Assembly: GCA_013076295.1 (NCBI GenBank)
Contig: RQOL01000699.1
Location: forward strand, 5,084,001-5,148,000
DNA from: Sanderia malayensis
Taxonomy: Eukaryota; Cnidaria; Scyphozoa; Semaeostomeae; Pelagiidae
Reading direction: 5' to 3'
Length of the DNA stretch: 64,000 nt
A program made the position numbers and the translations under genes. Numbering within the stretch: position 1 is the stretch's first letter; each line of letters starts with the position of its first letter. The notes under the pieces were generated by a model. It did no database searches, was not told the DNA's origin, and saw only the letters and a list, made by a program, of their open reading frames with translations. This document shows, one piece after another, positions 24,763 to 38,306 of the stretch.

Positions 24763-27700
24763 ATGGAGAAAAGCGGCTGCAAAGGTAATGACTAAACCAA
24801 TGTTTTATAATCACCCACAGTTCAATGGTGTCAGCTGCCTTATTGCAGCAATACTAATAATATTATTACTGGGCCTAGATAGCATGTGGGAATGGGCGGG
24901 GTTGAGCAATCTCAAATTCTCAACTTCTTCAAACAATCGCACGATAATAAAACTCCAGGTTTTCTACCCATTATTGAGTTAACAGGACGCAGGACATAGG
25001 GCAAATCAATGAAATACGTCTGGGGTCAAATGTCTAGACTTACGGCATGGCCTGTGGTCTGTGGCCTTTCTCGAGAATGGACTTAAAACCTACAACAATC
25101 GCAAAACAAAAGGTGGAATATTTATAAAATCGTGCCACCCCACTACACATGATTTTGACCGGGGACATTAGCAAAAATACCGCATCATCATAGTTGAATG
25201 GAAAGTTAATCTAACTGCTCTTTCCGTTGGAACAATGGCAATCACCTTTCTTTTTCTTCAATAAGAAAATTTCTGTGCTCTATTTAAAATAAATTCAATG
25301 CAATATCAGCTTTTGTGATACAGACATGTTGATGTGTCACCAATAATATCCTGATACTTTATCTTTGGTCCCCAAAGAGAAAATAGAAATTACATCAAAA
25401 TAATGCCATGGAAAATTTTCAATAAAAGGGGGCAGGGCAAAGTCTAATAATTTACAAAAATTTATCACCTGAACATATGAAAGAAAAATTCACAGAAGCA
25501 CAGCCAGTGCTCAGTTAGTGTACCCATAGGCACGTGAATATAGGACCAACTAACAGCCTTTATGCTCAATCTCCCCAATTCAAGAAAGACACAAACTTAA
25601 CCATACCATTAGATAATTAGAAAGAATTCTGAAAACAGAAACTATTTCTATTTACAACACATTTACAATATTATGTTAGCAAATGTTTATCAAGGTTTGG
25701 GCCTTCATGCAAAATGATAATTGGCCTTTGTCAGTCAGAAACTTTCAACCCCTTCCCAACTTTGTGTCCCCTCCCATGTTTGTGCTCACAAAAAGTGGCA
25801 TTTAATGACTGCAGATTTAAATGGCCATATGTCACTGAGCAAACAGATTTGAATGACCAATGACACTACTTATTGGCTGCCTCTTAAGATCTTGTATATG
25901 CTTATATGCTGCAATATTTATATTTTATCAGAAGAAGCATTTGTGACTTTGGCTACTAATGATAGTTATGCAACTGGAGCACTTGTTTTGGGAGATTCAT
26001 TGAAAAAAGTGAATACATGCAAAAAGTTGGCCATAATTGTTACACGGGATGTCAGTCAAATTCAAAGGTTAGCCCTTGAACCTGTTTTAATTTGCGTGAA
26101 ATTTCTCTACATAACTTCAATTCTAGGTTATGTTGATGTGAGCCTTTTTATGAATTTTATTTCCAGACAGCGATTGTCACAGCTATGGGATTATGTGTTA
26201 GAAGTTGAAAAGCTGGAAAGTAATGATAAAATCAACCTTGCCTTAATCGAAAGACCAGAATTGAGTGTTACATTTACAAAATTGAAGATATGGACCCTGG
26301 AGCAATTCCAAAAATGTGTCTTTATGGATGCAGATACATTGGTTATACAAAATATTGATGATTTATTTGAAAGGGATGAATTGTCAGCTGCACCAGATAT
26401 TGGTTGGCCTGATTGTTTCAATAGTGGTGTGTTTGTATTTGTTCCATCACAAGAGACATACACAGCTCTGATTCAATTTGCTGATGAACATGGCAGCTTT
26501 GATGGTTAGAGCTTTTCATGTTTTTGCTCTACAAAGCCTTTTTTATTTATAATTTACTGGTAGTATAGTGCTAAGAAATTTGCTGATTTCAAGGTACATA
26601 TATAAATTCCAATATAAAATATTTTTCATGGGAAATCTCTGGTTTCTTTCCATAACCTCTTTATCAACTATTTTTCTTTAAACTTTGTTTTATGTTTTGA
26701 TTTATAGGTGGAGATCAGGGTCTATTGAACATGTATTTCAAAAGCTGGATAACAGACATGTCATACCATTTACCATTTACCTACAACATGGTCTCAAGCA
26801 CAAGCTATACCTACATACCAGCATACAATCAGTAAGTTATCTCTCCTACACATACCACCAGTAAATATGTGGTAAAAACATGCATAGACCTGCACAATGA
26901 AGTAGTGCTGACAAACCACACATTTGTTACCACTACTGATCATTTTTGCCACATTCTGATCTTGCTCAAATTAAATTCAATGTTTTTATTCAAAACATTG
27001 CCTTTTTGATTAAAAATCACTATTTTGTATTGCCATCTCAATTTACTTGCAGCTATGGCAGCGATGTGAAAGTAGTTCATTTCCTTGGAGCTGCTAAACC
27101 ATGGACACAACATTATGATTACAATAGATCCCAGCTTGTATTTACACCATCAGCTAAGGAAAATGGCCAACAAAGACATTTCACGCAAGTTTGGTGGGAT
27201 AGATACAATGCACTTCCACCACCAGTATCTGTTGAGCCAACTGGCGATCAACCTCAGGTACACTTGTATTAATTTCAATCAACTGAAGTTTTCAAATGTA
27301 ATTCCCAAAATATCTGAGTTTAAATCACCTTGATAAGATTTGCAATGCATCATGATCTCACCTCAAAGCCACACCATTAGACATTGCCCATATTCAACAT
27401 GCCAAAACATGTTTTTAGCTTTGACCTTACCTGGGAAATTGTTTACTCTGGCATTTATGACATCACAATCTTATAATTTATTTTTTTTAGTTTGACAAAC
27501 CAGTAGAATATCATGACGAGAATAAGTTTGCCACAGAAAACAATGTGGGCAATGGGCAAGAAGCATGGGAGCATGGAGCAATAGATTTCACTAGAAGGGA
27601 TAGATTTAGTACAATACAGTATCATCTTGATCAGACCATTGGTGGAACTGGCTATTCACAGGTAGGTGGACTTATGAATATTCTGTTAAACTGTCCCCCA

Positions 27701-28607
27701 AATGTAAAACCATACCGCCAACAAGATAAGACCTCATCACACCATCACAATTTTCAACATAATACTTTTATTTCCATGATAGTGACTATACTTAGTAAAC
27801 CAGCAAGTAGATTTGAATGCATTTTACCTGAAATTTGTTTTGTGGGTACCAAAATACTATGAATCATGACCCATCAGTTTTTTCAGTTCCACTGGTCGAT
27901 TTACTTTTGTCAATGAAAGTACATTTAATCTTAAAATCTCAAATGACTTGAGATTTGAGAACTCAAATTGAACCCAGGGCGTTTGTTAATTGTTTTGTAC
28001 ATTGACCTAGGCATTTGAAGAGGAAAGTTATGATGATTACTACGAGTGTCAGACTGGTTACGAAGCGCAAGATAGGTCAATAAATGAACAACACTTGGCA
28101 TTTGAAGCCAACTTTGAAAGTACATCAACTGAGTACATTTCAGTTGATCAATCAAATGACAGGATAAAGTCAGGGATAACAAAGCAAGAAAATTACACAG
28201 AAGAAATGTGTTATGCTGGATTCCCATGCAACTACGAAGAAGATAAAAGTGATGCCAAAGAAGGAGTCCTAGATGCAGAGTTAGTTCGAATGTTACGTTG
28301 GGAAAACAGTCAAATTGATTTCAGAGGAGAAGACCGTTTTGAATTTATTGAAAACTACCTTGATGGCTTAATAGAAAAGATGGCAAATGCAGCTATATCT
28401 GCAGAATCGGTTTCCAAACCAAATATCAAGGATACTAATGATAAAGGTGATGATAAAGCTGCTGAAACCAGAAATCTCTCACCAACTTTATCTTTACCAG
28501 ATTCTGCCTTCTCCGAACTAACAACTCTTAATATTGAAAAAATATCAAGAGCCACCCAGACAGATAAAACAGCATTTGTTTCAAAGTCAATGCAAACAGA
28601 AGTATAA
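24763..28607 (+). CDS. GYG: Glycogenin, long form, seven exons
   Basis: Exons: 24763-24784, 25932-26067, 26167-26504, 26708-26831, 27053-27257, 27491-27661 and 28011-28607, giving 530 residues. Glycogenin is a GT8 glucosyltransferase that self-glucosylates and primes glycogen. The GT8 fold runs from EEAFVTLATNDSYATGALVL to about residue 265, with the metal-binding DAD at 107-109, [13 protein letters not shown], and the candidate acceptor Tyr199 in SYTYIPAY. The C-terminal glycogen-synthase-binding motif occurs twice: W301-D322 (WEHGAIDF, RDRF) and from W429 (WENSQIDF, EDRF). Exon 1 is the least certain: ATG 24763 was preferred over ATG 24755 because only it gives the phase needed by exon 2. 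All other phases match the second glycogenin. Confidence 0.88.
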
Positions 28608-29718
28608 CTTCTCTGAGCTTGCTTTTCTGAATGAGCTTCAATTTTATTAGATTCTATGCTTGCTTAACTTGCTTAAAACTATTTAAATTAGTTTCAAGCC
28701 AAAGATATCTAATTTTCCCCTTGCTTGCGTTACTAAGGTATATAAGAAATATAAGAATTTTCTGGATATTTTTACCTTATCACATTTGAGTTGTTCAACC
28801 AAATTATTTTTCATTGAGATTTTTGCTTGATTCAAGTTCTATTTAGAATCTTATTTGCTCTTATTTATTTCCCCTGTATTAAACATCTTAAAGCAGGTAT
28901 ATTTGAAGAGAGCAATGGGGAAGAAACTTGGGCAATTGATGAATGTGCTGGCTGGCTGTATGCAATACAGTAAACACCTGCATATAATAACCAGTGAATT
29001 GAGATCCTTCCAGGCTGAAATCCCTGCTCAAGACAATAGGGAGACAATTGGCTATTGTGTTTGAACAATAGGCTGCTGGATGCAGAATTCACACGTTCTT
29101 CTTATACGCGTGTGTTTACTGTAGATTAGGGGGAGTAGAAAACGCGTATTACTAACAGAATAAGTTCGCTTTTGAAGTTTCAAATTAGCTAAGTCAACTC
29201 TTGTAATTTTATTTACAAAATATAAACTGAGCTTTAGTCCAATAATATTGTCCATACCTTTAATAATGCTGCAAACTTGTTTTATTCGCACACAATTTTT
29301 CAGCATCATCTGGACAGTTTGTTGTTTTTGCGTTGCTGATGTGGTCATGCGCATGCGCAGTTAAAGCAGCCTGTGAAAAAAAGACGGGCGCGGGAAAATC
29401 TTTCTCTCAGTGAAGCTGATAGTGTAAAAATCATCATTATAAAATTCATTCGTCACTAACAACACAGAGCCACACACGCAGTAAAAACTCACAATTCTTA
29501 TTCTATCCATTCTAATTATTATATTATTTCGTATAAAACTATAATCACAGTCATGTATCATAGACAACCTACTGAGTACATCTCAAATTACGACATTGAC
29601 CTGACCTTCACCTCACATACACAAACACCTTACTTCATTAACACTGAAGTTTGCTTTGGCAAACCTTGTCTTGTTATTACACACAATAAACGTCCTTTGG
29701 GAAAATACAAAATATCTA
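28608..29718. other. Shared 3' intergenic of two glycogenin genes
   Basis: This 1.1 kb separates the stop codons of two convergent glycogenin genes and should hold both 3' untranslated regions. I see no further gene. Confidence 0.5.
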
Positions 29719-32700
29719 CTAATGTTCCAGTTCCAAGCATTGACTTTCGTCTAAGACATCATCTAAATGTTCTCTTATGTTATCAAAGCCATCCGAACCA
29801 TTGTAGTCAATCAAACCTTTTTCCCATGATGCTTTACGGTCTAACTCAGTAACGGCTTCAACAGTATCACGCGATCCAGCATTCACGTCACTAAAAGACG
29901 AAGACTGCAAGAGAAGAAAACAGTCTTGTCAGTTGTAAACAGGGCTTTATTTATGAAAATGTCTTGTCTAGCCGAAAAAGGTTGTATGTGTATGTTGTCC
30001 AGTCCATTATAAAGAGGTATCCTTTGCATGGAAGTTGCTTTTAAAAAGAAATAACAATGCAAAATTTTGGGATGCAAATATTTGTCCGTTCTTTGGAGCT
30101 ATCACGGTATCTAATCCCAACCTTTACCTACTATACTAATTCACTACAAGACCAAACCAACAATGTAGTGGCTCAGTTATGGCAAGATAACAAAATCTAT
30201 ATGCTCTTGATCTCATGTCATCTTGGTTATAGTGATATTCCAGCAACTTTGTTGCATTATTTCATAAACATAAGCTTATTTTATATAACGACAAATAATC
30301 AAGAAATTCACAAACCTGGTCTTCGGGTAATGATGATGTTGAGATATCTTCCTGCAGTTCAGATGACGCGTACAGTTCCCACCACATCTGGACATAATCT
30401 TGATCAATTTGACTGCTTGTTGTAGTGAAATGAACATGTGAGCTTTCGTGATCAAATGCATGATGCCAGGGCTTGACAGAACCAAGAAAATGCACTATTT
30501 TTGCATCTTTACCATACCTGGGAGTAAATCGATAAAAAGAGCATTTACCTACAGGTTGCAGCCACAAAAATTGCATCCTATAAAGTATTGGCGGGTATTA
30601 GCTTCGTTGGAAAAAAATTGTGGACAATTTTTTAGAATTTTATTGCGACAAAATTCCCTCGTGTATTTTCATCGTGTGCACAAAAACAAGAACATAATTA
30701 TTGTAATGCTACTTTTATTATCGTACAGAGTTAATTTAATGATTGCAATTGTTTCTCATGTTTAACCAAAAAGCAAATGGTGTAAGAAAAAGATACAGTT
30801 GTCCTTACCTTCTGTAAGCAGGTGCATAACTGTAACAAACACTTGATACCATATTATAAAGGAATGAAAGATGGGTTGATATATCTTTTGTATTCCAATC
30901 ACTGAAATATGAATTCAGTAATCCTTGATCGCCACCTGAAAGCCAAGAAATAATAACAATATAAAAATCATATTCTTAAAAAAACTGACAAAATAATCGC
31001 TGCACAAATGTATCAATGCTTGCAGAAACAGCCTTGACATTTGTTCAAAAGTGTCTGAGATTCATATCGCGTGTCCACAAGTCGCAAAGGCACTGAAATC
31101 CGATTAGGTTATGGTTGCCGGAAAATTGACCTGCCACCACCTACTACAACATGCTGACCAAGGTTATGACTGGTGCCGGACTCGAACCTACGACCTTCGG
31201 CCTACCACATCGACAAGTTTACAAGTCACAAGTCTCAGTAGGTCTGTTCATTCTGCGCAGGATGAAATTCCTGGGTAGTGCGCAGAAGAATTCAAATCAT
31301 AATAGTATATAGAATATTTGGGGCACAATTCAATGTTCCTACACAGCACTGAGTAATACACCAAAAGTTGTAGTTTATTGTGTTATTAACAGCTGACCAA
31401 ACTTTCAAATTTCCAAGACAACACTGTGCAACTCAAGACCAGAAAGTTTCACAAAGACCAAACTAAAATAAGCCCTGTATGTTGGTGGTTACAATGCAAA
31501 GGTAAACTTACTAGTGGTTTGTTACTTCTAGTTATGTTAAATTGTTAAATTTCTCACCATCAAAGCTGCCATGTTCATTAGCAAACTGAATCAGAGCTGT
31601 GTATGTCTCTTGTGATGGAACAAATACAAATACACCACTATTGAAACAATCAGGCCAACCAATATCTGGTGCAGCTGACAATTCATCTCTTTCAAATAAA
31701 TCATCAATATTTTGTATAACCAGTGTATCTGCATCAAGAAAAACACATTTCTTAAACTGCGCAAGTTTCCAAATTTTCAATTTTGTAAATGTCACTCCCA
31801 GTTCTGGTCTTGCAATAAGTTGCAAATTTGCATCATCTCCACTATTTAACTCTTCAACATCAAATAACTCATCCCAGACTGTTGACAGCTGTTCTCTGTA
31901 AAAAGTACAAGATTTATTTATTTACAATTTATTGATGAACAGCAAAGAGTATTTATTAGTATTTATGAATTAGGGGCTACAAAAAAATTGTTTAAAGTGT
32001 CACTATAAAAATCGTACTTACTAAAACGCGGAACGACCCAAAACGACCCAAAATGACCCACAACGACCCAAAACCACCCAAAACGACCCAAAACCACCTC
32101 ATAATCACCCAAAACGACCCAAAAAAGACCCACAACGACCCAAAACCACCCACAACCACCTCATAACCACCCAAAACGACCCGAAAATTACAACTTAAAC
32201 ATTATATCAGATATTTAGGGGCAAAACAACGTGAAATCAAGAAATATGATAACATGATAAAATTCAATATTTCTTCAAAATTCCCCTGTAACGTGGCCAG
32301 GTAAAGCAGGTAAAGGTAGAAACTTTCGTGGGAAGAAACTTTCGCGAGGCGAAAAAACGCATTAACTTTCGCGTTTTAAGCAAAATCGGAGTTTTGCGAG
32401 AATAAATTTTCGCGAATTCCACGTGTGAACAGAAACTTTAAACAGAAACCTTGAAGTAGTTTTTATTCAAAGTGAAACTTTTCATAAATTTTGTTCATTT
32501 TTACAACGTTAACAGAAGAAGAAGAATATATTGTAATAAGTCAGCTTCGTTTCCATATTCACTCTGCCTTTTCTGTCTTCCCTTTTCTTTTCATGAAACT
32601 AACTAATGAATAAATATTTTTCTGTGTTAATCGCCTTTCACTGTGGGATTACCAGTTTTTCACAATAGCGCTTTTGCGAGAATAAACTTTCGCGAATTTC

Positions 32701-35598
32701 CAATTTTGAAATTTTTATCAAGAATAAACTTTCGCGAATTTCATATTTTAGAAAATTTCGCGCAATATACTTTCACGAATTTTGGCCAAAAACGCGAAAA
32801 TCGCGAAAGTTTCTCCGATTAATTTTTTTATTTTTTTATTTTATCATTATTTTAACACTTAAAGTACTCAAGAGAATGAGAGATGTTGCTTGCTCGAGAT
32901 CAATCATTCAACTAAAATACTATTATAATTTTACCTATGTTAAAACAATCATAATATGACACATCAATCAATAGTGACAGCAACAACGGATATAACATAG
33001 ACAAACGACACGGTCACAAGTACATCACAGGAAAACAATATAACTAACACGAACATGATTCTACTTCTAATATATTAACACAGACATGATACAATTTATA
33101 CTTACGCAAGCATAATATTACATCCCTAAAATACTTTAATCGGAGAAACTTTCGCGGGAAGAAACTTTCGCGAGGCGAAAAAAACGCGAAATTTCTGGAA
33201 TTAACTTTCGCGTTTTAGGCAAAATCGGATATTTTGCGAGAATAAACTTTCGCGAATTCCAAGTCTGAACAGAAACTTTAAACAGAAACCTTGAAGTAGT
33301 TTTTATTCAAAGTGAAACTTTTCCATAAATTTTTGTCATTTTTACAACGTTAACAGAAGAAGAACAATATTGTAATAAGTCAGCTTCGTTTCCATATTCA
33401 CTCTGACTCTGCCTTTTCTGCCTTCCCTTTTCTTTCCATGAAACTAACTAATGAATAAATATTTTTCTGTGTTAATCGCCTTTCACTTTGGGATTACCAG
33501 TTTTTCACAATAGCTTTTTTGCGAGAATAAATTTTCGCGAATTTCCAATTTTGAGATTTTTATCAAGAATAAACTTTCGCGAATTTCTTTTTTTAGAAAA
33601 TTTCGCGCAATAAACTTTCGCGAATTTTGGCCAAAAACGCGAAAATCGCGAAAGTTTCTTCCCGCGAAAGTTTCTCCGATTAAAGTACAGTGGAATCCCG
33701 CTATAACGAACTCTGTAGGGACCGAGAAAGTAGTTCGCAATAGCGGGAGTTCGTTATACAGAAGGGACATTTTTGTATGAAGAACTACTTCCCAGAATCC
33801 AAGGGACCGGAGTTTTAGTTCGTAATAGCGGGAAGTTCGTTATAAACGGGGTTCGTTATAGCGGGATTCCACTGTATGTATTTCTTCAAAAATTTCAAAG
33901 AGGTGGTTGTTGGTGGTTGGTTGCTATGAGGTGGTTGTGGGTCGTTTTGGGTGGTTTTGGGTGGTTTTGGGTGGTTTTGGGTCGTTCCGCGTTTTAGTAA
34001 GTACGCTATAAAAATAGTTTAAGTTTTAAATATCTTTACAAATTACAGTAGAAGCTACACATAGTGAAAAGAGAAGTTCTCTACAATGTATTTGTTCTAC
34101 TGTATTATTGCTCTGTGCTTGCGTCCATCAAGCACTATAATTTCAGAATAGGCACACTCATCTAAAGTTAGATGTAGGTATAGTTGCAAATTACTGTTTT
34201 TACTGAAATGAAGTGGAAAATGTTATATAATTGCTAAAATATCAAGCAAAAATCTTCTTACCTTTTTTGCTCACTGACACCTTTTGTAACTAAGAGAACT
34301 AATCTGCGTTTTGTCTTTGTCTGTTTTAATGACTTCCCAAGAACAATAGCCCCCACAGCGTATTCATCATTGGTTGTGAGGCTGACAAAGGCTTCATCAT
34401 CTAGAAAATTGTACATTTGTTTATTGAGAAGTAATAAAGAGAAGTTAGTGAGACTTCAACGTTATACATTACACGTTTAGAGCATCATTTTCAAAAATAA
34501 AACTGAATGAAATATTGGCATGGAATTTCAATACCAAGTATTGATAAATATTTTAGGGCTGTTTTGTTTATTTATCTACATAAATTTACGATCTTTGTCC
34601 AGTTCCTGTATCTGGCCAAATCATAAACACACAGGTGTCTGTATTTATTCATTTCTCTGTGAATCAAATATTTACTCAATTATTCAAATTTGCTCCACAG
34701 TCATGTTTTAAATAGTAAAAATCTACTTAAGAATTGGCAAAAGTAGAATACTCTCAAGAAAAATTAGATGACTAGAAAAACCTTTTAGCATTGTTTCAGA
34801 ATGTGCCCGTAAAAATGTTTTACTGTTTCCTCGCATAGCTTCACATATAAAAAATTATTCATCAAATTCTGGTCATTAGGCATCAGTATAAAGCTCGTAA
34901 AATTTCAAAATGGTTTTTCAAGTCGCTTAATAGCTATTTCTCCACATGCTCTTCTTTATGTGAGGAAATCTTGCTGCTTTTAACATATAATAATGACATC
35001 CTGAAAGCACAGGATAGATATGATATGAACAAGATGTCTGTTCTTCATAGAAATCTGTCAATTGTTTTATTATTTAACTATGATTCTAGGTTACACCTGG
35101 GTCCTGCGCCTGTTTCAGCATTTGTAGTTGAGAAAATAATAATTATAAAAATTAATTGACTTGGATAAATATTCCTGGTTTGTTGGGTGTGTATCCATTG
35201 TCTTTGTGTATTTAATACATCTGCAGCCTGATTAAAGGAATATGGATGTAGATGTTGTTTATACACAAATGCACAAACGCAAATTGGTTATGTAGTTTGG
35301 CTGTCCAAACTCAGTGCCATGTATACCAATGCAAAAGTCAGTGCTGTGCCTGCTGACTTTGGCATTTCCCTCGCACACCTAGGCCAGATCACAATAAATA
35401 TAACAAAAGAGCAGTGGGAGACCGCCCCAACAAGTGAGTTCATGGAGTGGCCTTGGCCTAAAGTTTTCAAATGTGGCAGGCAAATGTGTAGTTACGTTAC
35501 ATGTAATTTATTTCCCGGGTTGATTTCAGAGATTGAACATGATTATTATGCTCTTCAGATAAAAAAATACAAAACGATGACTTACCTACAGAAACCAT
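29719..35598 (-). CDS. GYG: Glycogenin, short form, six exons
   Basis: Minus-strand exons in transcript order: 35598-35586, 34400-34262, 31895-31558, 30935-30809, 30517-30316 and 29904-29719, giving 334 residues, close to the usual glycogenin-1 length. The protein starts [18 protein letters not shown]. It has DAD at 105-107, [13 protein letters not shown], the acceptor-tyrosine context CYSYAPAY (Tyr198), and one C-terminal glycogen-synthase-binding motif from W300 (WEKGLIDY, then NGSDGFDNI). All five intron positions and phases coincide with those of the convergent long gene, so the pair arose by an inverted duplication. Intron 2 carries a ~2 kb transposable element (32013-34005). Confidence 0.92.
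31040..31270 (-). repeat. tRNA-derived SINE in glycogenin intron
   Basis: On the minus strand a GTGGTAGGCCGAAGG A-box-like string precedes GGTTCGAGTCC (B-box), in an intron of the short glycogenin. The ends are approximate. Confidence 0.45.
32315..32822. repeat. CGCGAAAG-rich repeat, first copy
   Basis: This is the first of two direct copies, the second at 33139-33682. It holds repeated AAACTTTCGCG / CGCGAAAGTTT motifs in both orientations. The copies share a central block of about 280 bp containing AGTGAAACTTTTC and GAAACTAACTAATGAATAAA. Confidence 0.65.
33139..33682. mobile_element. CGCGAAAG-rich MITE, second copy
   Basis: The inverted ends AATCGGAGAAACTTTCGCGG and their complement (ending CTCCGATT) are flanked by TTAA/TA. 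The ends are palindromic, so the duplication length is ambiguous (TA or TTAA). No coding potential. Confidence 0.65.
33688..33874. mobile_element. Pogo/Tigger-like MITE
   Basis: A 187 bp element begins CAGTGGAATCCCGC and ends GCGGGATTCCACTG, flanked by TA on both sides, with inner GTTCGTTATA motifs. It is nested inside the 2 kb element in the glycogenin intron. Confidence 0.8.
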
Positions 35599-35811
35599 GC
35601 CTGTCACGACGCAAACTCAGGCTGAGCAAAAGAACGGTTAAGTGTTAGTGTTAATCAAATTATTTTAAGCGCCGCTAAGCTTTGTGCTGAACAACAACTT
35701 AATTAATGCTTACAAATAAGGAGTTCTTTGAGTAGCGTAGCGTGGCGTGTAGCGTATGCGTAGTGTAATAATGCAATGCAATGGAGTAGTAGTATCTTAA
35801 CTGCAAAGTAC

Positions 35812-38248
35812 GTACCAGTGAACTCTATATAAGAACTCTCAACCTCGAACCCAGGGCCATTCCAGCTTCGCTGACATGGCCCTGGTACCTACCTCGCAAT
35901 AATGGACTGTGATTGGCTAACCAATTAACAATAGAAATTGCATAAGTTAGTGACCCGGGGAATTTCAAGAATTAATTTTCAAGAAAGGCAAGGAAAACAA
36001 GGGAAAATGTGCCGACAATGTGAGAGAAAGCGTGTCCCTGCATTGTTATTATTTACTATGCTTCACGAGTAAAACCCTAACAAGAATTTTAAAAACCTTT
36101 CGATGATGACAGGAGAAAATTATAAACAGGTGATAGCTTCATTTCTTTTTTTCAATCCGAGATATTTTCAAATTTACTTCGGCCTGTCTGCAGCGCCTAG
36201 GCCCAGCAAAAACGTATGATTTTTGGACTGATTTGTTGCTAATTTTGAGGCTTAAAGTTTTGAAAATGATTATTAACATCAAGTTTAAAGCTATATATAA
36301 ATTTTACGTTTAATTCAGGCGTTATTTTGCTTTTTACACGTCTGAAAACAAATAGTTCGGGGGCATAGGAGAAGGCCAATTTTGCTCAACATAAATTGTT
36401 GTACTCTTCCAAAATGAAAGTTTGCTTTGTCAATTTATGAAATTAAGTTTCAAACACTTTTGATAAATATTCTCTCTGATCTTGGAATGTTATTTTTAAT
36501 TATGTGGATTTCCATGCATCTATTGCTCAAAAATTACGATTGAATTCGGATAAAGCCAATATAATCACTTTCAATTTCCGCGTGTTTTGATGGTTTTTAA
36601 AAAAATCGCACAGCAACATGCCCGGGGGAATTCAGGAATTAAAAAAAGACTCTCTGACAAACATTGACCCCAAATAATTCCAAAATTGTCACAGAGAAAA
36701 CTAAATTGTAGACGAAACAAAATGGCGTGGAGGCACGAGCGACGCTAATTATGCTATATTTACCCTGATATTCTAACTTCATGTATGTTTTTGCATAATT
36801 AAATGGAATAAATTAACACCAAATCTGCAGGTAGGTACCAGGGCCATGTCAGCGAAGCTGGAAGGGCCCTGGGTTCGAGGTTGAAGAACTCTGGAACGAT
36901 AACTCTATTTAGCTCGAGTGTGTCACAAAATGGCTGCCGCTGTACGTACAGCCGAAAAAACAAATCATCGTATTTCTCATCAGTTATATCATTATTAGCT
37001 GCCAAAATGTACAGGATCATTTAATATACTTATTTACTTTTTAGAAATAAAAAAAAATTCATCGCTACACGTTTTTAATGTATTTTACGGGCAATTTTCT
37101 ATTTTAGAAATTCTCTAAAAAACAAGGTTTTCATAAATTTTTCAAGAATGGGCAAACTCAGAAGCTAGCCAATTAAGTATAACCTGCAAATAACAATTCT
37201 ACAACTTTTGAAATTCCATGTAGCTATGTATCTCATAAAATAAACGTGTAAGATGACTTCAAATAATTTTGAACGATGAGCTTAGGCCAAAAATCGCCAC
37301 TGCAAAAAGTCTTGTATCGTTGACATTTCTCCACAAAGTTGTAAGTCATATATGTAAAACTTTCGATAACATATTTCTCCAAATGATAACTTCAAATTTC
37401 TTGGGTGAAACTCCACAATTCTTAGCAGAAAATAACAAATTTGCTTGTTGATGGTGGTGTACGTGTACAGGAGCCAACCTGACAACACTTCTTGTACGTT
37501 TGCTGGACGTACAGCCTCTCTCCCGCTCACCGAAGTGTATAAAGCGGGAAATTCAACTTGCCGAAAATGGGGAGTAAACAAAATGTAAATGTATATACTA
37601 TAACTACATCTATTATTTATTACTATTAATGTGATCAGGTAATTGTTAAAAGACCTACACAGGTAAAAGCGTGGTAAATTCCTCGCAAGTGAAATAACAA
37701 CAACGTGAAATTCTTCGTGAAATACCACACTTTATGAAATTTTACAGTCATAGAAATGCTGTTATTTTATTGTGAAATACCCCGGTAAAATGCTACATTT
37801 AGGGGGTAGTTTCTCTAGAGTGTGGTATTACACCCTTGATAAAATACCACGCGTCATTATTGCTGCTGTGTGCGATTATACGCTGCATTTTACGAGTCAT
37901 TTCCTGTGGTATTTCTCAGCGTTTTTACTTAGGCCGAAGTTGCCGCCACTGCAAAATAGCCTTTTTACAACGATCTCCTTCCTTAAAATTATTATTTCTA
38001 AATTGGAAACGATAAAACAAATCTTACCATCACATGATTCCTTTATTTCGTTGAGGTAAAAATATCGACTTTGATGAAAATGAAATAAATCCGTAAAAAA
38101 ATAGCTGCAGCACAATAGGTCTCCATTATAATTTCCAGTTTTTATACGTACAATGCGCGCGCATCAAATTCAAAAAGTGACACACTCACGGGCAGCCGAG
38201 AACAATAGAGTTATCGTTCCAGAGTTCTTATATAGAGTTCACTGGTAC
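35812..38248. mobile_element. Outer inverted-repeat transposon, GTAC-flanked
   Basis: The ends GTACCAGTGAACTCTATATA and the inverted copy ending at 38248 are flanked by GTAC at 35808-35811 and 38249-38252. The terminal repeat continues past AGAACTCTGGAACGATAACT once the nested element at 35840-36883 is taken out. No transposase frame is recognised inside. Confidence 0.65.
35840..36883. mobile_element. Nested element with 9 bp duplication
   Basis: Ends of about 50 bp begin CAACCTCGAACCCAGGGCC, match in inverted orientation, and contain CAGCTTCGCTGACATGGCC. The direct flanks AAGAACTCT at 35831-35839 and 36884-36892 form a clean 9 bp target-site duplication within the outer element's terminal repeat, so this inserted second. 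A 9 bp duplication fits Mutator-like elements. Confidence 0.8.
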
Positions 38249-38306
38249 GTACCAACTAGGAAGGTACCTGGTATAAAACTGCACGAATAGGCGTTTTCGA
38301 CACCAC

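Larger units (their letters stand above)
32013..34005. mobile_element. 2 kb inverted-repeat element, 10 bp duplication
   Basis: Ends are CGTACTTACTAAAACGCGGA in inverted orientation (32013 and 34005), flanked by a direct CTATAAAAAT at 32003-32012 and 34006-34015. Just inside each end is a minisatellite of ACGACCCAAA / CCACCCAAA units (about 32035-32180 and 33900-33990, inverted). The interior carries two direct copies of a CGCGAAAG-rich repeat and a small pogo-like MITE. There is no transposase. Length and duplication size suggest a Foldback- or Mutator-like non-autonomous element. Confidence 0.8.

Noticed and set aside
24755..24784. Upstream ATG at 24755 as the long glycogenin start
   Set aside because: It gives phase 0 at the exon end, which would throw exon 2 out of the conserved glycogenin frame; ATG 24763 gives the needed phase.
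35319..35648. 109-codon plus-strand frame upstream of the short glycogenin
   Set aside because: It overlaps the glycogenin first exon antisense, shows no recognisable domain, and has no matching splice structure.
37282..37728. 148-codon minus-strand frame inside the outer transposon
   Set aside because: Composition is low-complexity and hydrophobic with no transposase motifs; probably chance.
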